A stretch of DNA of 64,000 nt from Chamaecrista fasciculata (GCA_003254925.1 QANZ01022989.1:169367-233366); one strand, 5' to 3'. Numbered from the stretch's first letter, positions 1 through 21,213 are shown. The notes: generated from the letters alone by a model not told the origin. Numbers and translations are program-made.

Positions 1-194
1 ATTAGAAAGACACCAATCTCATGTATTACACCCATCAAAACTTCAGTCGATTCCCTACAAATATTTTTGCCTTTGATCCAAAATGAGTATCAGAAGAGTA
101 ACTAAGTACTAGAATGCTGCAAAAATCAGAAGAGGAATACAAATATGTAGCCTTCCACATAAAGTTCATGCCACCTCCGAGAACTGGCACCCAG

Positions 195-1991
195 TTAAGC
201 CGCTAAACTACCTTTTTCAGTCTCCACAACCTCACTTTCCATTTCCTTGACTGCTCTAACCAGGGCCCTAGTAATACCCTTGAGATGCAAGCCATTTTCT
301 TTCATTTCCTCTTGGAGCTTCTCTGCCACTTTCCAATCCAAGGCCTTTAGGCATAAAGACTGGATCAACTTCTCATATTCATCAGCAGTTGGTCGGACGC
401 CAAATTCCTTCATCTCTGACAATAACTCCAAAGCCTTTTCAAACTGCTCTAGCTTGCAATATCCTCGTATTAGTGTATGGTAAGTTGCAGGGCTAAGCTT
501 AGAATGCTTCTTTTTGGCTTCTGTGAAGACTTTTGAAGCTTGTTCCATCTCACCACCATTTGAATACCCACTTATAACAACAGTATAGGAGTACACATCT
601 GGCTTCAAGCCTCTAGTTTCCATTAGCTTGATCATCTCCAATGCCTGACCCAGTTCACCAGCTTTGGAATATCCTGTAATAACATAATTGAAAACGGCAT
701 TTCCAGGAGGAGGACCATCCGCTATCATTTTCAAGATTAATTGCTTAGCTGCCTCAACGTCTTTGATCCTACACAAGGCCTGAACAACAGCTGAATATGG
801 CTTTATTGCACGTTTTTTGGCCTCTCCACGAATATCATCTAACATCTCCAAAGCTAATTCTACAGTTTCGTTATTGTGACTGAGTTGACCAATTAAATTG
901 CTAATTGTAGAGGTAAGTGGGAGCTGTTTCATCTCTCTTGCTGCCACATACACTGCATGGGCAGCTTTAGCGCTTCTCCCCTTGCAAAACCAAGATATTA
1001 TCTGACCAACTTTCTCACCATCGGGCAGGATTTGTGCATCAAACATCTTTTGAGACACAGACCAAGCCCAATCGAAAAATGATCGCCTACAAAGGGCTTC
1101 AATCGTAAAGTAATAGGTTTCTGCATTTGGAACACATCCGAATTCCTCAAAACTATTGAAGACATCAAATGCAGCTTTTCCTCTGCCTAATTTTGATAAA
1201 GAAACTATCAATTCATTGAGAATTACCACATTCAGTACCTCCTTCCCTTGCGCGTTGACATCCTTAATCAAGTCCCACAGAGAGTAGATTACTTTCTTCT
1301 TAAGACCAGTGCATATAGCCAGAGTAAGGGATTCGAGAACAGGGGCAGTGACTTCAAATGATTTATACATCCAAGCCCACCTGAAAAACCTGATAAGATT
1401 CTCTCCCAAAACAAGTGGGGTTTGAGTTACTTTCATGAAAAACTCCTGATTTGGCTCTAAATCCATGCCATTAAGACATGACTCAAAGGACCCATCGGCA
1501 CTACTTTGGAGAAGAGACAGCACGCTCTCCAACTTTTCCACGTCGATCTCGTCAGGTTGGGCAAACTGCATTTCGTTGGAAGAAATAGGCTCCGACGAGA
1601 TGGGGTCAGAGTGAGAGTGTTCATCGGCAAACTGCATTTCGTTGGAAGAAATAGGTTCCGACGAGATGGGGTCAGAGTCAGAATGAGAGTGTTCATCTGA
1701 GAAGAAACGAGGGTTCATGAAAGAACCAGGAAATTGAGAGGCAATCCATGTGGAGGAAGAAGGAGATTGAACTGCATTTCCCGGTGTGGAAAAAATCGCC
1801 CTAACATTAGGGATTCGGGGTTGGAAAGCATTTAAGTGCCGAAAAGCGTGTCTTGCAAACGCCGACCTCCACATCACCGTAATTAGGTCGGAAACAGAAA
1901 CGAAATCTAAGAAATCGGCGTACTTGTGAGCTTCGATTGAAGATCGTAGAGATTCACACAGACGGCGGCGGCAACCATGTAGGGGACTCAC
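195..1991 (-). CDS. P-class pentatricopeptide repeat protein, probably mitochondrial
   Basis: An intronless 598-codon frame encodes a PPR protein. The C-terminal half (about residues 290-570) holds successive 35-residue helical repeats, e.g. NAVFNYVITGYSKAGELG, PDVYSYTVVISGYSNGG and SPATYHTLIRGYCKLEQFE, the pattern of P-class PPR proteins that bind organellar RNA. No E, DYW or SMR domain follows; the tail is acidic. A second in-frame ATG at 1874 (residue 40, MWRSAFARHAFRHL) begins an Arg/Ser-rich, acid-poor stretch typical of a mitochondrial presequence, so a 559-residue protein from there is the likelier product. A 66-bp tandem duplication (1561-1626 and 1627-1698) doubles an acidic Ser-rich linker (DEHSHSDPISSEPISSNEM) without breaking the frame. 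Length and architecture resemble the Arabidopsis At3g02650 group, but that match is from memory. RNA target unknown. Confidence 0.9.
   Translation of the reverse strand: MSPLHGCRRRLCESLRSSIEAHKYADFLDFVSVSDLITVMWRSAFARHAFRHLNAFQPRIPNVRAIFSTPGNAVQSPSSSTWIASQFPGSFMNPRFFSDEHSHSDSDPISSEPISSNEMQFADEHSHSDPISSEPISSNEMQFAQPDEIDVEKLESVLSLLQSSADGSFESCLNGMDLEPNQEFFMKVTQTPLVLGENLIRFFRWAWMYKSFEVTAPVLESLTLAICTGLKKKVIYSLWDLIKDVNAQGKEVLNVVILNELIVSLSKLGRGKAAFDVFNSFEEFGCVPNAETYYFTIEALCRRSFFDWAWSVSQKMFDAQILPDGEKVGQIISWFCKGRSAKAAHAVYVAAREMKQLPLTSTISNLIGQLSHNNETVELALEMLDDIRGEAKKRAIKPYSAVVQALCRIKDVEAAKQLILKMIADGPPPGNAVFNYVITGYSKAGELGQALEMIKLMETRGLKPDVYSYTVVISGYSNGGEMEQASKVFTEAKKKHSKLSPATYHTLIRGYCKLEQFEKALELLSEMKEFGVRPTADEYEKLIQSLCLKALDWKVAEKLQEEMKENGLHLKGITRALVRAVKEMESEVVETEKGSLAA
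1561..1698. repeat. 66-bp in-frame tandem duplication inside the PPR gene
   Basis: Two near-identical units (1561-1626 and 1627-1698) begin with the same bases (gcaaactgcatttcg). The second carries 6 extra bases, so both length changes are multiples of three and the PPR frame stays open. The duplicated peptide is an acidic, Ser-rich linker before the repeat domain. Confidence 0.9.
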
Positions 1992-2049
1992 AATATGGTG
2001 AAACTGAAGAAGCGCGAGGTCACTTACTTTTGGAGGGGTTTAGATTATA

Positions 2050-2566
2050 GAGAAAACCTACTTTTTGACCCATGAATTGTTACCAAGTTAACGATTTAAT
2101 CCCTGAATTTAAGGAAAATATGAATCAGTCCTTGAATTTTACATCATCGTTAATCTTTTGGTCATTGAATTGTAAGAAAATATGAATCAATCCCTGAATA
2201 TTACACCACCGTCAACCTTTTGGTGCTTGAATAATAGAAAAATACGAATCAGTCTTTGAATTTTACACCATAGTCAACATTTTGATTCTTGAGCTATTAA
2301 CTGTTGTTGATCTTTATACCACAGTCAGGGACCAAAAAGTTGACGATGATGTATAATTCAAGGAACAATTCGCATTTTCTTATAATTCATGGATCAAAAG
2401 GTTGACAGTGGTGTAAAATTCAGGGACTGATTCGTATTTTTCTACAATTTAGAAACTTAAAAGTTGACGGTGATATAAAATTTAGGGACTGATTCGTATT
2501 TTACTACAATTTAAGAACTAAATCATTGACTAGTAACAATTGAGGAATCAAAAAGTAAATTTTCTC
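2050..2566. mobile_element. Fold-back MULE-like MITE with 9-bp target duplication
   Basis: The two halves are inverted copies of each other meeting near 2305; the repeated motif is a 'gggactgattcgtatttt' type phrase. The left end begins GAGAAAACCTACTTTTTG and the right end, read inverted, begins GAGAAAATTTACTTTTTG. The element is flanked by a perfect 9-bp direct repeat TAGATTATA (2041-2049 and 2567-2575). A 9-bp duplication and ends starting GAGAAAA fit Mutator-like (MULE) non-autonomous elements. No coding capacity. It lies about 60 bp upstream of the PPR start. Confidence 0.8.
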
Positions 2567-2967
2567 TAGATTATATTGCGTTAAAAAATAAGTTTAAGGC
2601 CAAAGGTTTAATTTCGTCCTAAATTTTACACAAACTATTGTTTTTGTCCCTAATCTTTTTTTGTTGTCAATTGTGTCCACAATGTTTCACATTTTGGTCA
2701 ATTTTACTATTTGCGTTTACTTTAGCTAAATAATGGCTAAAGTAGATTAATTTTATCCTTTGCTTTTGGTCAATTTACTTTAGCCAAAGGCAGTCTGTCG
2801 TTAATTTATTGAAAGAAGTTAGTCAAAGGATGGAATTAACTATTGATAACTCTAATAATTTAGAGTTATTTGGTCATAATCTCGAGTCATTTCAGGGCTT
2901 TTATCCATGTTTTATTAGTTAATGAAGCTTAATAAGTGAGTACTTAGTGTTTTATTAGTTGTATATG

Positions 2968-5152
2968 GAGAAAACTAGCAACCCGGTCCTTAAATTTTGA
3001 ACACTGTGACTGATAGGTCCCTGAATTTTGCGAAGTGTACAAGCCGGTCCCCGTATTTTCAAAACGCCATACTAATAGGTCCCTCCGTCATATTGCCGTT
3101 ACAAAAAAGCTGACATGTACATAACGGACGCTAATGTGTCCCGTTATGTGCTGATGTGTCCCGTTATGTCCACGTCAGCACCCGTTATCTTAAAAAAAAA
3201 ATAAAAAGTTGTCACGTCAATAAAAAGCGACACATCAGCATTTTGTCATTGCACTTTTAGGTCCCTAACCTATTTTTATTTCATTATTCTCAATTCCCCC
3301 TTTTTTTATCATCTTCATTCATTTCAGTCTCAAATCCTCAAAATAAAATTGTAAAGTGTTCCAAGACTCTTTCAAACATTTCAATTTAGTCCTTAAAAAT
3401 ATTTAAAACCCTAAACCCTAAAAAAAGTATGAGTTGAACAATTAGGTCCTTGACCCATTCTTATCTCATTATTCTCAATTCCCCATCTGTTTCATCATCT
3501 TCATTCATTTTAGTCCCAAATCCTCAAAATAAAATTGTAAACTATCCCTAAATTCTTCAAAACATTTCAATTTAGTCCTTAAAAATATTAAAAACCCTAA
3601 ACCATGGACTATAAACCCCTACACTCTAAACACTAAAACTCTAAACCCCTAAATCCTAAATTGTAAAAAATTACACATCACAATTTTGTGTGGATGTTGG
3701 CAATTCTAGGAGATAAAACCAAATACACAGATTCATGTATTTTTACATGAAATTGAAATGTGTAAAATTTAATTCGGTAGCATTTAAATAAATTGAATAA
3801 AATGGGATAATTTTTTAGTTTCAAGTTTCAAGCTTGTTCTTCTACAACTAATAAGAAGCGTTAAAAATGGGAAAAGTTTTGGAATATTGTTGGATTCATC
3901 CCCTTCTTCATCATCTTCTTGAACTACCCTAAACTTCTTTCTTCTTCTTCGTCTTCCTACTGCCGCCGCCACCACCCACTTTCATTCTTTCTTCTTTGCC
4001 GGTGAGTCCACCAAAATCCGAACCTCGCTGGAGTCAGTCGCCGGTGAAGGATTGTCGTCGTCGTCATCTCTAGCGAAATCGAAATCGAGAGAGAGATAGA
4101 GAGCAAAATCGAGCGAAATCTCAAAACCCAGTCAATCATCATCAACATCATCATCCCCAAACCCCCAATTTCAGATCTGTGAAAAGCTGACATGATGGCA
4201 GACGATGATGGCGGAGACGAGACGAAGAAGATGGGTTTCGATGAGAGAGCAGAGAGTTAAGGAGACTGTTTGAATCATCATCTGTGATGGGTTTTGATAT
4301 GTTAAATTGGGATGATAAAGATTAAAATAAAAAAAATTAGGGGGTTTAAAGATTAAAAAAAAATAGATTTATATTAAATTGGGTATTGAAGATGAAGATT
4401 AAAAATTTAAGTTTTAGGGGGTTTAGGGATTTAGGGATTTAGATTTTAGGGTTTAGGGGTTTAAGGTTTTAAATTTTTTTAAGAACTAAATTGAAATGTT
4501 TGAAAGAGTCTTGGGACACTTTACAATTTTATTTTGAGAATTTGGGACTAAAATGAATAAAAATGATAAAAAAGAGGGGGAATTGAGAATAATGGAATAA
4601 ATATAGGTCAAAGACCTAATTGTTCAACTCAATTTTTTTTAGAGTTTAGGGTTTAAGGTTTTAGGGTTTGGGGTTTTAGGGTTTAGGGTTTGGGGTTCTA
4701 GAGTTTAAGGTTTTAAATATTTTTAAGGACTAAATTGGAATGTTTGGAAGAGTTTTGGGACACTTTATAATTTTATTTTGAGGATTTGAGACTAAAATGA
4801 ATGAAAATGATGAAAAAGAGGGGGAATTGAGAATAATGGAATAAAAATGGGTCAGGGACCTATAAGTACAATGAGGAAATGCTGATGTGTCGCTATTTTA
4901 TGACGTGGCAGCTCTTTTTTTTTTTGAAAACATAACGGGTGCTGACGTGGCCATAACGGGACACGTCAGCGCATAACGGGACACATTAGTGTCCGTTATG
5001 GCCATGTCAACTTTTTTGTAATGACAATATGACGGAGGGACCAATTAGTTAGGCATTTGTATATTTCAGGGACCGGCTAGTACAATGTGTAAAATTCAGG
5101 GACCTATCTGTCACCGCGTCCAAAATTCAGGGACCGAAAAGTTAGTTTACTT
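2968..5152. mobile_element. 2.2-kb long-TIR (fold-back) MULE-like element with internal gene-like segment
   Basis: Long inverted arms (about 2968-3700 and 4400-5152) share 'cataacgggacac' and 'gacggagggacc' phrases in opposite orientation and carry degenerate TTTAGGG-like stretches. The left end is GAGAAAACTAGC and the inverted right end AAGTAAACTAAC. A 10-bp direct repeat GTTGTATATG flanks the element (2958-2967 and 5153-5162), as expected for a MULE (9-11 bp). The interior (about 3880-4260) is richer in GC and CT than its surroundings, like a plant 5' leader, and contains a short open frame starting MADDDGGDETKKMGF (4195-4260, +). It may be a captured host fragment (Pack-MULE style). No transposase seen. 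Confidence 0.75.
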
Positions 5153-5219
5153 GTTGTATATGTTTAATTTTTAGTTTTAAGTTTTAGTTTGTTTAGTTTG
5201 GTTTATTTTCGTTTTATAT

Positions 5220-6600
5220 TGTTCAAGTTAACCAACGATTTCGGGCACCAAATTTATTGAGTTTTTAATGTTTCAGGACCTTGAATCGAAGCTAAAATGT
5301 CTAGAACATGTTGAGAGGTCCGAGGTTCTCCATATGAAGCGAATCAGAGCCGAAACGAAGGTTTTTATGGTTGCTGATTTTTCCTGCTCGCTTAGGCGCC
5401 CATTTGAGCGCCTAGGCGCCTTGCCCTGTGCCAGCTAAGATTAATGAAGCTAGCTCACCAACTCACCTAGGCGAGTTCGCAGACAGCAGATTTGCGTTGT
5501 TAGGGCAGATTCGACTAATTTTCAAGGGGGGACTAAATGAGACACAAGGGAAGAACCTTAGGGGTCGAGTAGGGCACAAAATTGCTTGGGGAGCTTAGAT
5601 TCTTGCTTGGGAAGCACAATTTTGGTAGATTTGGGTTGAGAAAATGAAGATTGGGGGCTTCTCTCTTAGAGTTTCTCATCTTTTCTTCTCTTTTCTTCTT
5701 CTTTGATTCACCATGATTGTTGATTTCTTTTATGTGAGAATGTTAGACTAGTTTTTCATATTCTCTAGGATTAGAACTTCTTAGCAATGAAGATTAACTA
5801 ATTGTTTACTTTGATTATGGATGTTTTTGATGTTAAAGTTCAATTAATGAGTATTATGTTTTCTCCTTCTTTGTGTGGCCACCAATGTTGGGGATTCTTA
5901 TGAATTGCTTTGATTTATGCTTGATAGAGATTGATTAAAGCTAGGTCTTGCATTGATTTCCTCTAGATTTCATTTTCTAATGGAATTTATTAATATGATA
6001 GAGATATACCTATTAGCCTAGGGGAACCCAATTGAACTTGAAACTTAACGCATTGAGATAGTTGGTTCACCATAGAAATATAGGTGAGTTAATTAGATTC
6101 AATAGGCTTATAATTGACTGAAAGGTAATTATAGGTGATTAAGAGTTCATGGTTAGTTTTGCCATTATCGTAAGTCCGTAATCAAAGTAGTTAATTAGTT
6201 AAGTGAAATTGCTAAGAAGGGACAATCCTAGGGAAGTCTTTTACACTTGAATTCTAGGAAGATCTTTCGGTGTTCAGTATTGGAACCTGTTTATTGCAAT
6301 TAGTTTTATTTAGTTGAAACTTCTATCGGTATTTGTTGCTTAGCTTAAATGAACCGCTATAGCCTATGTTTAGAGTGAATTCGCAAGTAATTTCTCGGTG
6401 GGATGATACCCGGTGCTTAAGCTTTTATATTACTTCGGTAGTGTACGCTTGCACTTGAGTTTTATAAATTTAAAACTTGCTTTAAAAAAAAATAACCCAA
6501 CAACTATTATTGGAGACAAAATTAACAAAAAAAAAAAGATTAGATATAAAATTTACAATTGATGTAAAGTTTAAGAACTTTAGCCTAAATTTAATAACAA
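5220..6600. repeat. Unclassified retroelement-like non-coding remnant
   Basis: No open frame of note. The stretch has moderate GC and features such as 'gcgcctaggcgcc' and a terminal phrase 'gtgggatgatacccggtg' followed by 'cggtagtgtacgcttgcac', which recalls the non-coding ends of plant Ty3/gypsy-type elements. Its right side (about 6485-6590) is weakly inverted relative to 2600-2690, so the whole 2.6-6.6 kb could be one older element with the 2968-5152 element nested in it. The classification is a guess. Confidence 0.3.
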
Positions 6601-8620
6601 ACTATGCTTTGCATTTTATGAAGGATTTTGTTTCTTGAAGCGAAGTTTTGTGAAGAATTTAACTATTGGTTTTTGTTTTTTGGTATCATGAGTTTTGTTT
6701 TTTTGGGCCATTAAAGTTACTAATAGGCTAATAGCTATGCACTGAGTTTTTGTTGTGGTATGTTTCATTGTTTTGGTATGATCGTTTAGGCTCAACAGAT
6801 ATTTATTGGCCCAATCAGCCCAAAACCGACCCCTAATGGTAAGTTTGTCACTTTGTTGTAAGTTTTGCCCAATTATATTTAGTTTTGTAGAGCCTTTGGG
6901 GCTTTTTTTTTTTTTTTTTTTTTTTAATGAAATATACCATATTAGAACAAATGTGGCGTCATACTTATATATAAAACTAGGGGCTTGGTGCCCTAACGGG
7001 CACGCCAATATGCATGTAACGTTTGAATTGATTTAAAGTTGAAGATTATATTAAATTTTTATATTGATAAAAGAGTAAGTTTGGGACCAATTTGAGAAAT
7101 TATACAAATATGTAAGACTCATCTAAAATAAATAAAATATTTAGGATCAATTTGAAATTACCTCATATGGGAGAGTGAGTGGAGAGAGAGAGTGGTGACA
7201 TTTTTTAATTTTTAATTGTTTTTTTTGCATTTTTATAATTCATTTATTTTGTTAAAGAAGTGGGGGGAGTGAGTGGGGAGAGAGAGTGATGATTTTTTTT
7301 CCTTTTTAATTTTTTAATTCTCTATTTTTTACCAACCATAAAGGGGTGGAGCCATATAATATAGTATAGATAATAAAACTTTCTAAAATTATTATTTAAA
7401 ATGAGTCATGTGTGACAATTTGATGACATTATAAAAAAATAAAGATTATGCCGCATTGCAATGGTATGAAATTGTATACAACCCTTAGCCAAAAAAAAAT
7501 TGTATATAATCAATAAAGATTGATCCATTTGGTAAGACTCTAACTCATAACTCACAGAGTCGTAAATTATAAGTATTGTATACATATTTATACTCCAAGT
7601 TATATCTTAGAATTTTCCATTTTAAAAACAAAATGAGGATCGTATTGGCACATAAAAAGAGTTATCGACGATTAGAGTTACACTTCAAAATATGTTGATT
7701 ATTCATTTATTATAATAAGACAATTCAAAATTCAGTTATTTATTTATTTCAACCGCATTAAATGAATTTTCAAAACATCAAAAGGCGAACAAGTGTGTTA
7801 AAATATGAATCAAATAAATTATGTAAATTATTTCACTTTAACCATCTATTTTGAATGATCTTATATTTAATCATCTAAATGAATAGTTCATATGAGATAA
7901 TTTACCTATTTCGCCTGAATCATAATTCAGCGGATTCATTTTCCATCAAAATACTAATTAGTTTTTCACTTTTTTGTTTCATTCTCTATGCACTTGATCT
8001 TAACTAAAAGGCCGAGAAAGTTACTTTTGTTCTCTATGGAACAGAACCGGAGAACCCGTTCTTGCTTTAGTTTTTTTTTGGATTGGCGTTCTTGCTTAGT
8101 TGATTTTGCGTAGATCTAACCATATCCGATTCTGACTATTTATGGAAAACTTGGACACAAATTGAAAATGACTCATTCATCATTGAGATTGACTAATCAT
8201 TATTAATAAAGTAATTATTACTATTTTTAATGAGAGAATAAGAAAGAAAACTTTGCAATTTTCATTAAAAAGAAGACAAACTTTATCCTAAGAATGATAT
8301 AGCACATTCAACGATGTGCGTTGTCTTCTGTCTTCTGTCTTCACCCACCACCATTAAAAACGATACAGGATATTCACAACGTAACGAACGTCCAGAATCA
8401 AGGTTTTGCTGAAAACATCGAACGAACATTGTCCATGAAAACAGACAAAGATTGCGAAAGGAAACCAGCGGATGAATCAAGATCCTACCTTTGACAGCGA
8501 ATCGAAATTAATTTCACAGGCCCACTTACCTTAACCTACCTACCTATCTACCTCTTTAATCACTTTTTTTTTTCCTCTGTCTCAATCACTTTCTATTACT
8601 TTTGTTTAGCAACTTCAGTG
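6600..8620. other. AT-rich intergenic region upstream of the acyl-activating enzyme gene
   Basis: I see no gene. The open frames here are short and low-complexity. The section 6975-7370 starts with an 'actaggggcttggtgccc' phrase and ends near 'catataatatagtatag'. Similar start and end phrases recur at 22722-22852, so it is probably a copy of a dispersed, unclassified repeat. The last few hundred bases before 8654 should contain the promoter and leader of the downstream gene, but no element there is distinctive enough to call. Confidence 0.5.
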
Positions 8621-8653
8621 TGCGTTTCTTTCTTTCTTCTGCGTTGAATTCTG

Positions 8654-17985
<9,332 letters not shown>

Positions 17986-18590
17986 ACTATCTACTGATTA
18001 TGGTATCACTCAGGCACAAGAGAACTTTGACTATGTTCTGTATAAAAGACAGAGAATTGTTGTCTGTCTATGTTATTTCTGTGATTTCATTTTCCTAGAG
18101 AGTGGACTTGTTTGAAGAGTCTATAATAAACTGAGAAAAGTTCTCACATATAGATATGCTAGTGAAGTGGAGTTAAAGATAACCAATCCATAGGTTATTG
18201 AACTTCATTCATTGAATACTTGTGCTTATAATTATATTTGTATAAAGGTTAAACCAGGCATGGCAAAACATTTAATTTTAGTTACCGGTTAAAATTATTT
18301 TACAAATACTTGTAAGAAATGACTTTTTACAACATCCAAAGCCATGGTCTTAAATGAGATTGGTCCATTCTAAAATGCATCCTATACACAGATAATTCTC
18401 AAGCAAGCACGCTGATTTTCTAACATCCTAGTAGTTCATGTCTAAGGTACCACCATGACTTTATTTTGCAAGAAGACACGTAGCAAAGAAGTCAATTATT
18501 TTACATGTCTATTACAAATATCGTTTCCTCATCCAAAATTTTCTGCTCATACATAAACTCATAAATTAATGTTTTTAATAATAAAATAAG
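17986..18590. other. Shared 3' region between convergent AAE15 and DYW PPR genes
   Basis: About 600 bp lie between the stop codons of two convergent genes. Both 3' untranslated regions should be here. Several AATAAA-like motifs occur (e.g. 'ctataataaactg' near 18121). No further gene is visible. Confidence 0.6.
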
Positions 18591-20429
18591 TTACCAAAAG
18601 TTATTGCAGGAACATTTTCCATCCTTAAAGTGGTGATATCTTTTGGCATCTCGGACATAAATTTCTCTGCTTGTTATAGAGCTGATGAGTTTCAAAACAG
18701 TATGACAATCTCCACAAACACGAAGATTTTTCACAATACGTATAGTAGTCCCAGGAACAGCCTTAAGAAGTCCATAAGCCACAGCCGATCTCTCACTATG
18801 CCAGAAAAGCTGTCTCTCTTTCTCTTGTTGATCCATGTCATGTAAAACAGAGCTAGTATCAGGAACATAACCTCTTCTCCTCATCTCTGCATCTAACTTT
18901 CTCATCAAAACTAGAATCTCATTCTTCATGGGGTGGTGGCATGTCTCTCCAGCATAAAACACATGGCTTTCCTTTCCCAGATCAACGGAACTATAGCCTG
19001 GTTCCTTTTTTACTTCCATCATTGACATTGACTTTCTCACTCTTGACACATTTTCCCACATACCAGCTCCAGCATAGATGTTTGATAACAAAATATAGGT
19101 GGAAGATTCTTCTAGTTTTAAATTTGATAGATGATCAACAATCCTAATTGCCATCTCGTTGTTACCATGGGACTTGCAAGCACTCAGTAAAGCAGCCCAA
19201 GTTGGTTCATCAGGTTTCATTGGCATTGTTTTAATAAGATTCTCTGCCTCCTCAAGGTACCCAGATCGACTAAAAAGATCCAGCAAGCAAGTATAGTGCT
19301 TCAAGGAGGGACTGATTCTGTAATCTTCAACCATAGACTTGAACAAAGCCTTGCCTTTGCTAACTAGACCAACATTACTGCATGCATAGATCAATCCAAC
19401 GAAGGTTACTTCATTGGGTTTAATCCCAGCCAAAACCATTTCATCATACAAAGCAAGTGCCTCCTCAGCTAGGCCATGCTGGGCAGTGCCTACAATAATT
19501 GAAGTCCAAGAGACTACATCCTTCCTGCATAATTTATAGAAGATATCTTTTGCAGCTAAAAGTTCACTACATTTGGCATACATATCTATAAGCGCATTGC
19601 TTAGGAATAAACAGGATTCATAGCCAAGAGTTATAATCAGACCATGCATCTGTCTCCCAAGCTGCAAAACAGCTATATTAGCACAAGCCCCAACCACACT
19701 TGAAAGAACTAATGGGTCTACTATGTCAATCCCATCTTTTCTCATTTCAATAAAAAAGCATAACCCATCAACTTCATTCCCACTCTGTACCAACCCAGAA
19801 ATCAAAGCAGTCCAATAACACAACTTCTTATTATGCCGCACTCTATATAACAGTTCAAAAGCATCTGATTTTCGCCCACTTCGAGCATATCCAGATATAA
19901 TAGCAGTCCAAGAAATCGGATTTAATGAAGAAATTGAATCAAACACAGCACGTGCATTATCAGGGAACCCACATTTGGCATACATATCAATCAATGATGA
20001 CTTCACAACATCATCTTCGCAAAAGGGTGACAAAAGAAAGCGAGCATGCACTTGTCTGCCTTGTCTAATAGCACCGGAATTAGCACAAGCCTTAACAAGG
20101 CTAGCAAATACAAAATGGTCAGGTTGCAACTTATCATAGTTAAGAATTGAAATTGAGACAGAAAGTGCTTTGTGGGGATTGTTGGATAGGTTGCAGGCAG
20201 TGAGAAGTGTAGCCCAAGAGATAAGATCTCTGCGAGGCAATTCGTCGAACAGTTGGAGGGCATGTTGAATAAGACCGCATTTTCCATAGGCATCAAGGAG
20301 AGTGTTGGGTAAAGGCTCGCAAAGATGAAGGCCAGCTTTGAAGATTTGAGCATGGAGTTTCTTGGCGAGAGATGGGGTGTGGCGCGTGGTGGATTGTTGA
20401 AGTTGATGAAGGTAGTGAGAGATAGGCAT
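18591..20429 (-). CDS. DYW-class pentatricopeptide repeat protein (At4g14050-like)
   Basis: An intronless 612-residue protein with PLS-type PPR repeats (about residues 35-450; recurrent VFDSISSLNPISWTAIISGY and NALIDMYAKCS patterns) is followed by E/E+ motifs and a C-terminal DYW domain. The DYW domain shows the cytidine-deaminase-like HSE signature (LFWHSERSAVAYGLL), the zinc-binding CGDCH, and a terminal CSCNNFW in place of the usual ...DYW. DYW PPR proteins edit cytidine to uridine in mitochondrial or plastid transcripts. Overall sequence and length agree with Arabidopsis At4g14050, annotated as mitochondrial; I judge orthology likely from remembered similarity. The terminal NFW variant is seen in some family members and need not mean loss of activity. 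The gene is convergent with AAE15. The start ATG sits about 130 bp from a fold-back element. Confidence 0.93.
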   Translation of the reverse strand: MPISHYLHQLQQSTTRHTPSLAKKLHAQIFKAGLHLCEPLPNTLLDAYGKCGLIQHALQLFDELPRRDLISWATLLTACNLSNNPHKALSVSISILNYDKLQPDHFVFASLVKACANSGAIRQGRQVHARFLLSPFCEDDVVKSSLIDMYAKCGFPDNARAVFDSISSLNPISWTAIISGYARSGRKSDAFELLYRVRHNKKLCYWTALISGLVQSGNEVDGLCFFIEMRKDGIDIVDPLVLSSVVGACANIAVLQLGRQMHGLIITLGYESCLFLSNALIDMYAKCSELLAAKDIFYKLCRKDVVSWTSIIVGTAQHGLAEEALALYDEMVLAGIKPNEVTFVGLIYACSNVGLVSKGKALFKSMVEDYRISPSLKHYTCLLDLFSRSGYLEEAENLIKTMPMKPDEPTWAALLSACKSHGNNEMAIRIVDHLSNLKLEESSTYILLSNIYAGAGMWENVSRVRKSMSMMEVKKEPGYSSVDLGKESHVFYAGETCHHPMKNEILVLMRKLDAEMRRRGYVPDTSSVLHDMDQQEKERQLFWHSERSAVAYGLLKAVPGTTIRIVKNLRVCGDCHTVLKLISSITSREIYVRDAKRYHHFKDGKCSCNNFW

Positions 20430-20561
20430 TCATCACCGTCCTTTGTGGATTTTTCTGAAGATCAATTTTGTCACGCAACACTTCGGACGAATGGAGGGAT
20501 TGACAAAATCCGGTAAACCCAAAAATAAAACAACACATGTTCTCATTTTTTTTTTTTTTTT

Positions 20562-21213
20562 GGCAAAAGACCTTGGGTGCATCTAACATCAATTTCAGTT
20601 ATGTCCCCAACATTTATTTTGTGTCAGTTATGCCCACAACGTTTTATATTGTTGTCAATTATACCTTAACCTCAAGTTTTTTGGGGTCAAAGTTTTATTT
20701 AGGTCCCTCAAGTTTGCTCAAAGTTCCGTTTTGTTCTCTCAAGTCTCCAGCGAACTTTCCAGCGAGATATATAGCGGCCCTGACAATTACGAAACCTCTT
20801 AATCCAAGGTTTTTTTTACCTCATAAGTTCAATGGTGGCTTGCATTTTGCGAACAAATGAACAGAAATATGATTTTCGGCTATTGTGTAAGTTTTTCAGC
20901 GGTTTGCCAATATTTTTTCGCAAAATGGAGGTCGTCATTGAACTCACGAGGTAAAAAAAAACCTTGGATTATAAGTTTTCGTAATCATCGGAGTCGCCAT
21001 GTATCTCGACGAAAAATTCGCCGGAGACTTGAGGGACCAAAATGAAACTTTGAACAAACTTGAGGGACCCAAATAAGACTTTAGCCCCAAAAAAATTGAA
21101 GTTAGGTTATAATTGACAACAATGTAAAACGTTGGGAACATAACTAACACAAAACAAATATTGAGGGTATAACTGAAACTGCCTACAAATATTAGGAATA
21201 TAAGGTCTTTTGC
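20562..21213. mobile_element. Fold-back element (652 bp) with near-complete inverted arms
   Basis: The arms (about 20562-20860 and 20920-21213) are inverted copies along almost their full length; both ends read GGCAAAAGACCTT when oriented inward. Shared internal phrases include 'gtccctcaagtttg' and 'ttgtcaattata'. Both flanks are T-rich (a run of T left, 'atttttttt' right), so a 9-bp target duplication is plausible but cannot be proved. No transposase. It lies directly upstream of the DYW PPR gene. Confidence 0.8.

Noticed and set aside
195..1991. Fusion of two genes in the first PPR frame
   Set aside because: The N-terminal acidic part is a linker with an internal duplication, not a separate domain.
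4635..4760. Interstitial telomere repeat array
   Set aside because: The TTTAGGG-like units are degenerate and mirrored near 3590-3660, so they belong to the arms of a fold-back element rather than to a telomere remnant.
2598..6590. Single 4-kb element enclosing the 2968-5152 element
   Set aside because: The inverted similarity between 2600-2690 and 6485-6590 is real but weak and no matching target duplication was found, so I left it as a possibility only.
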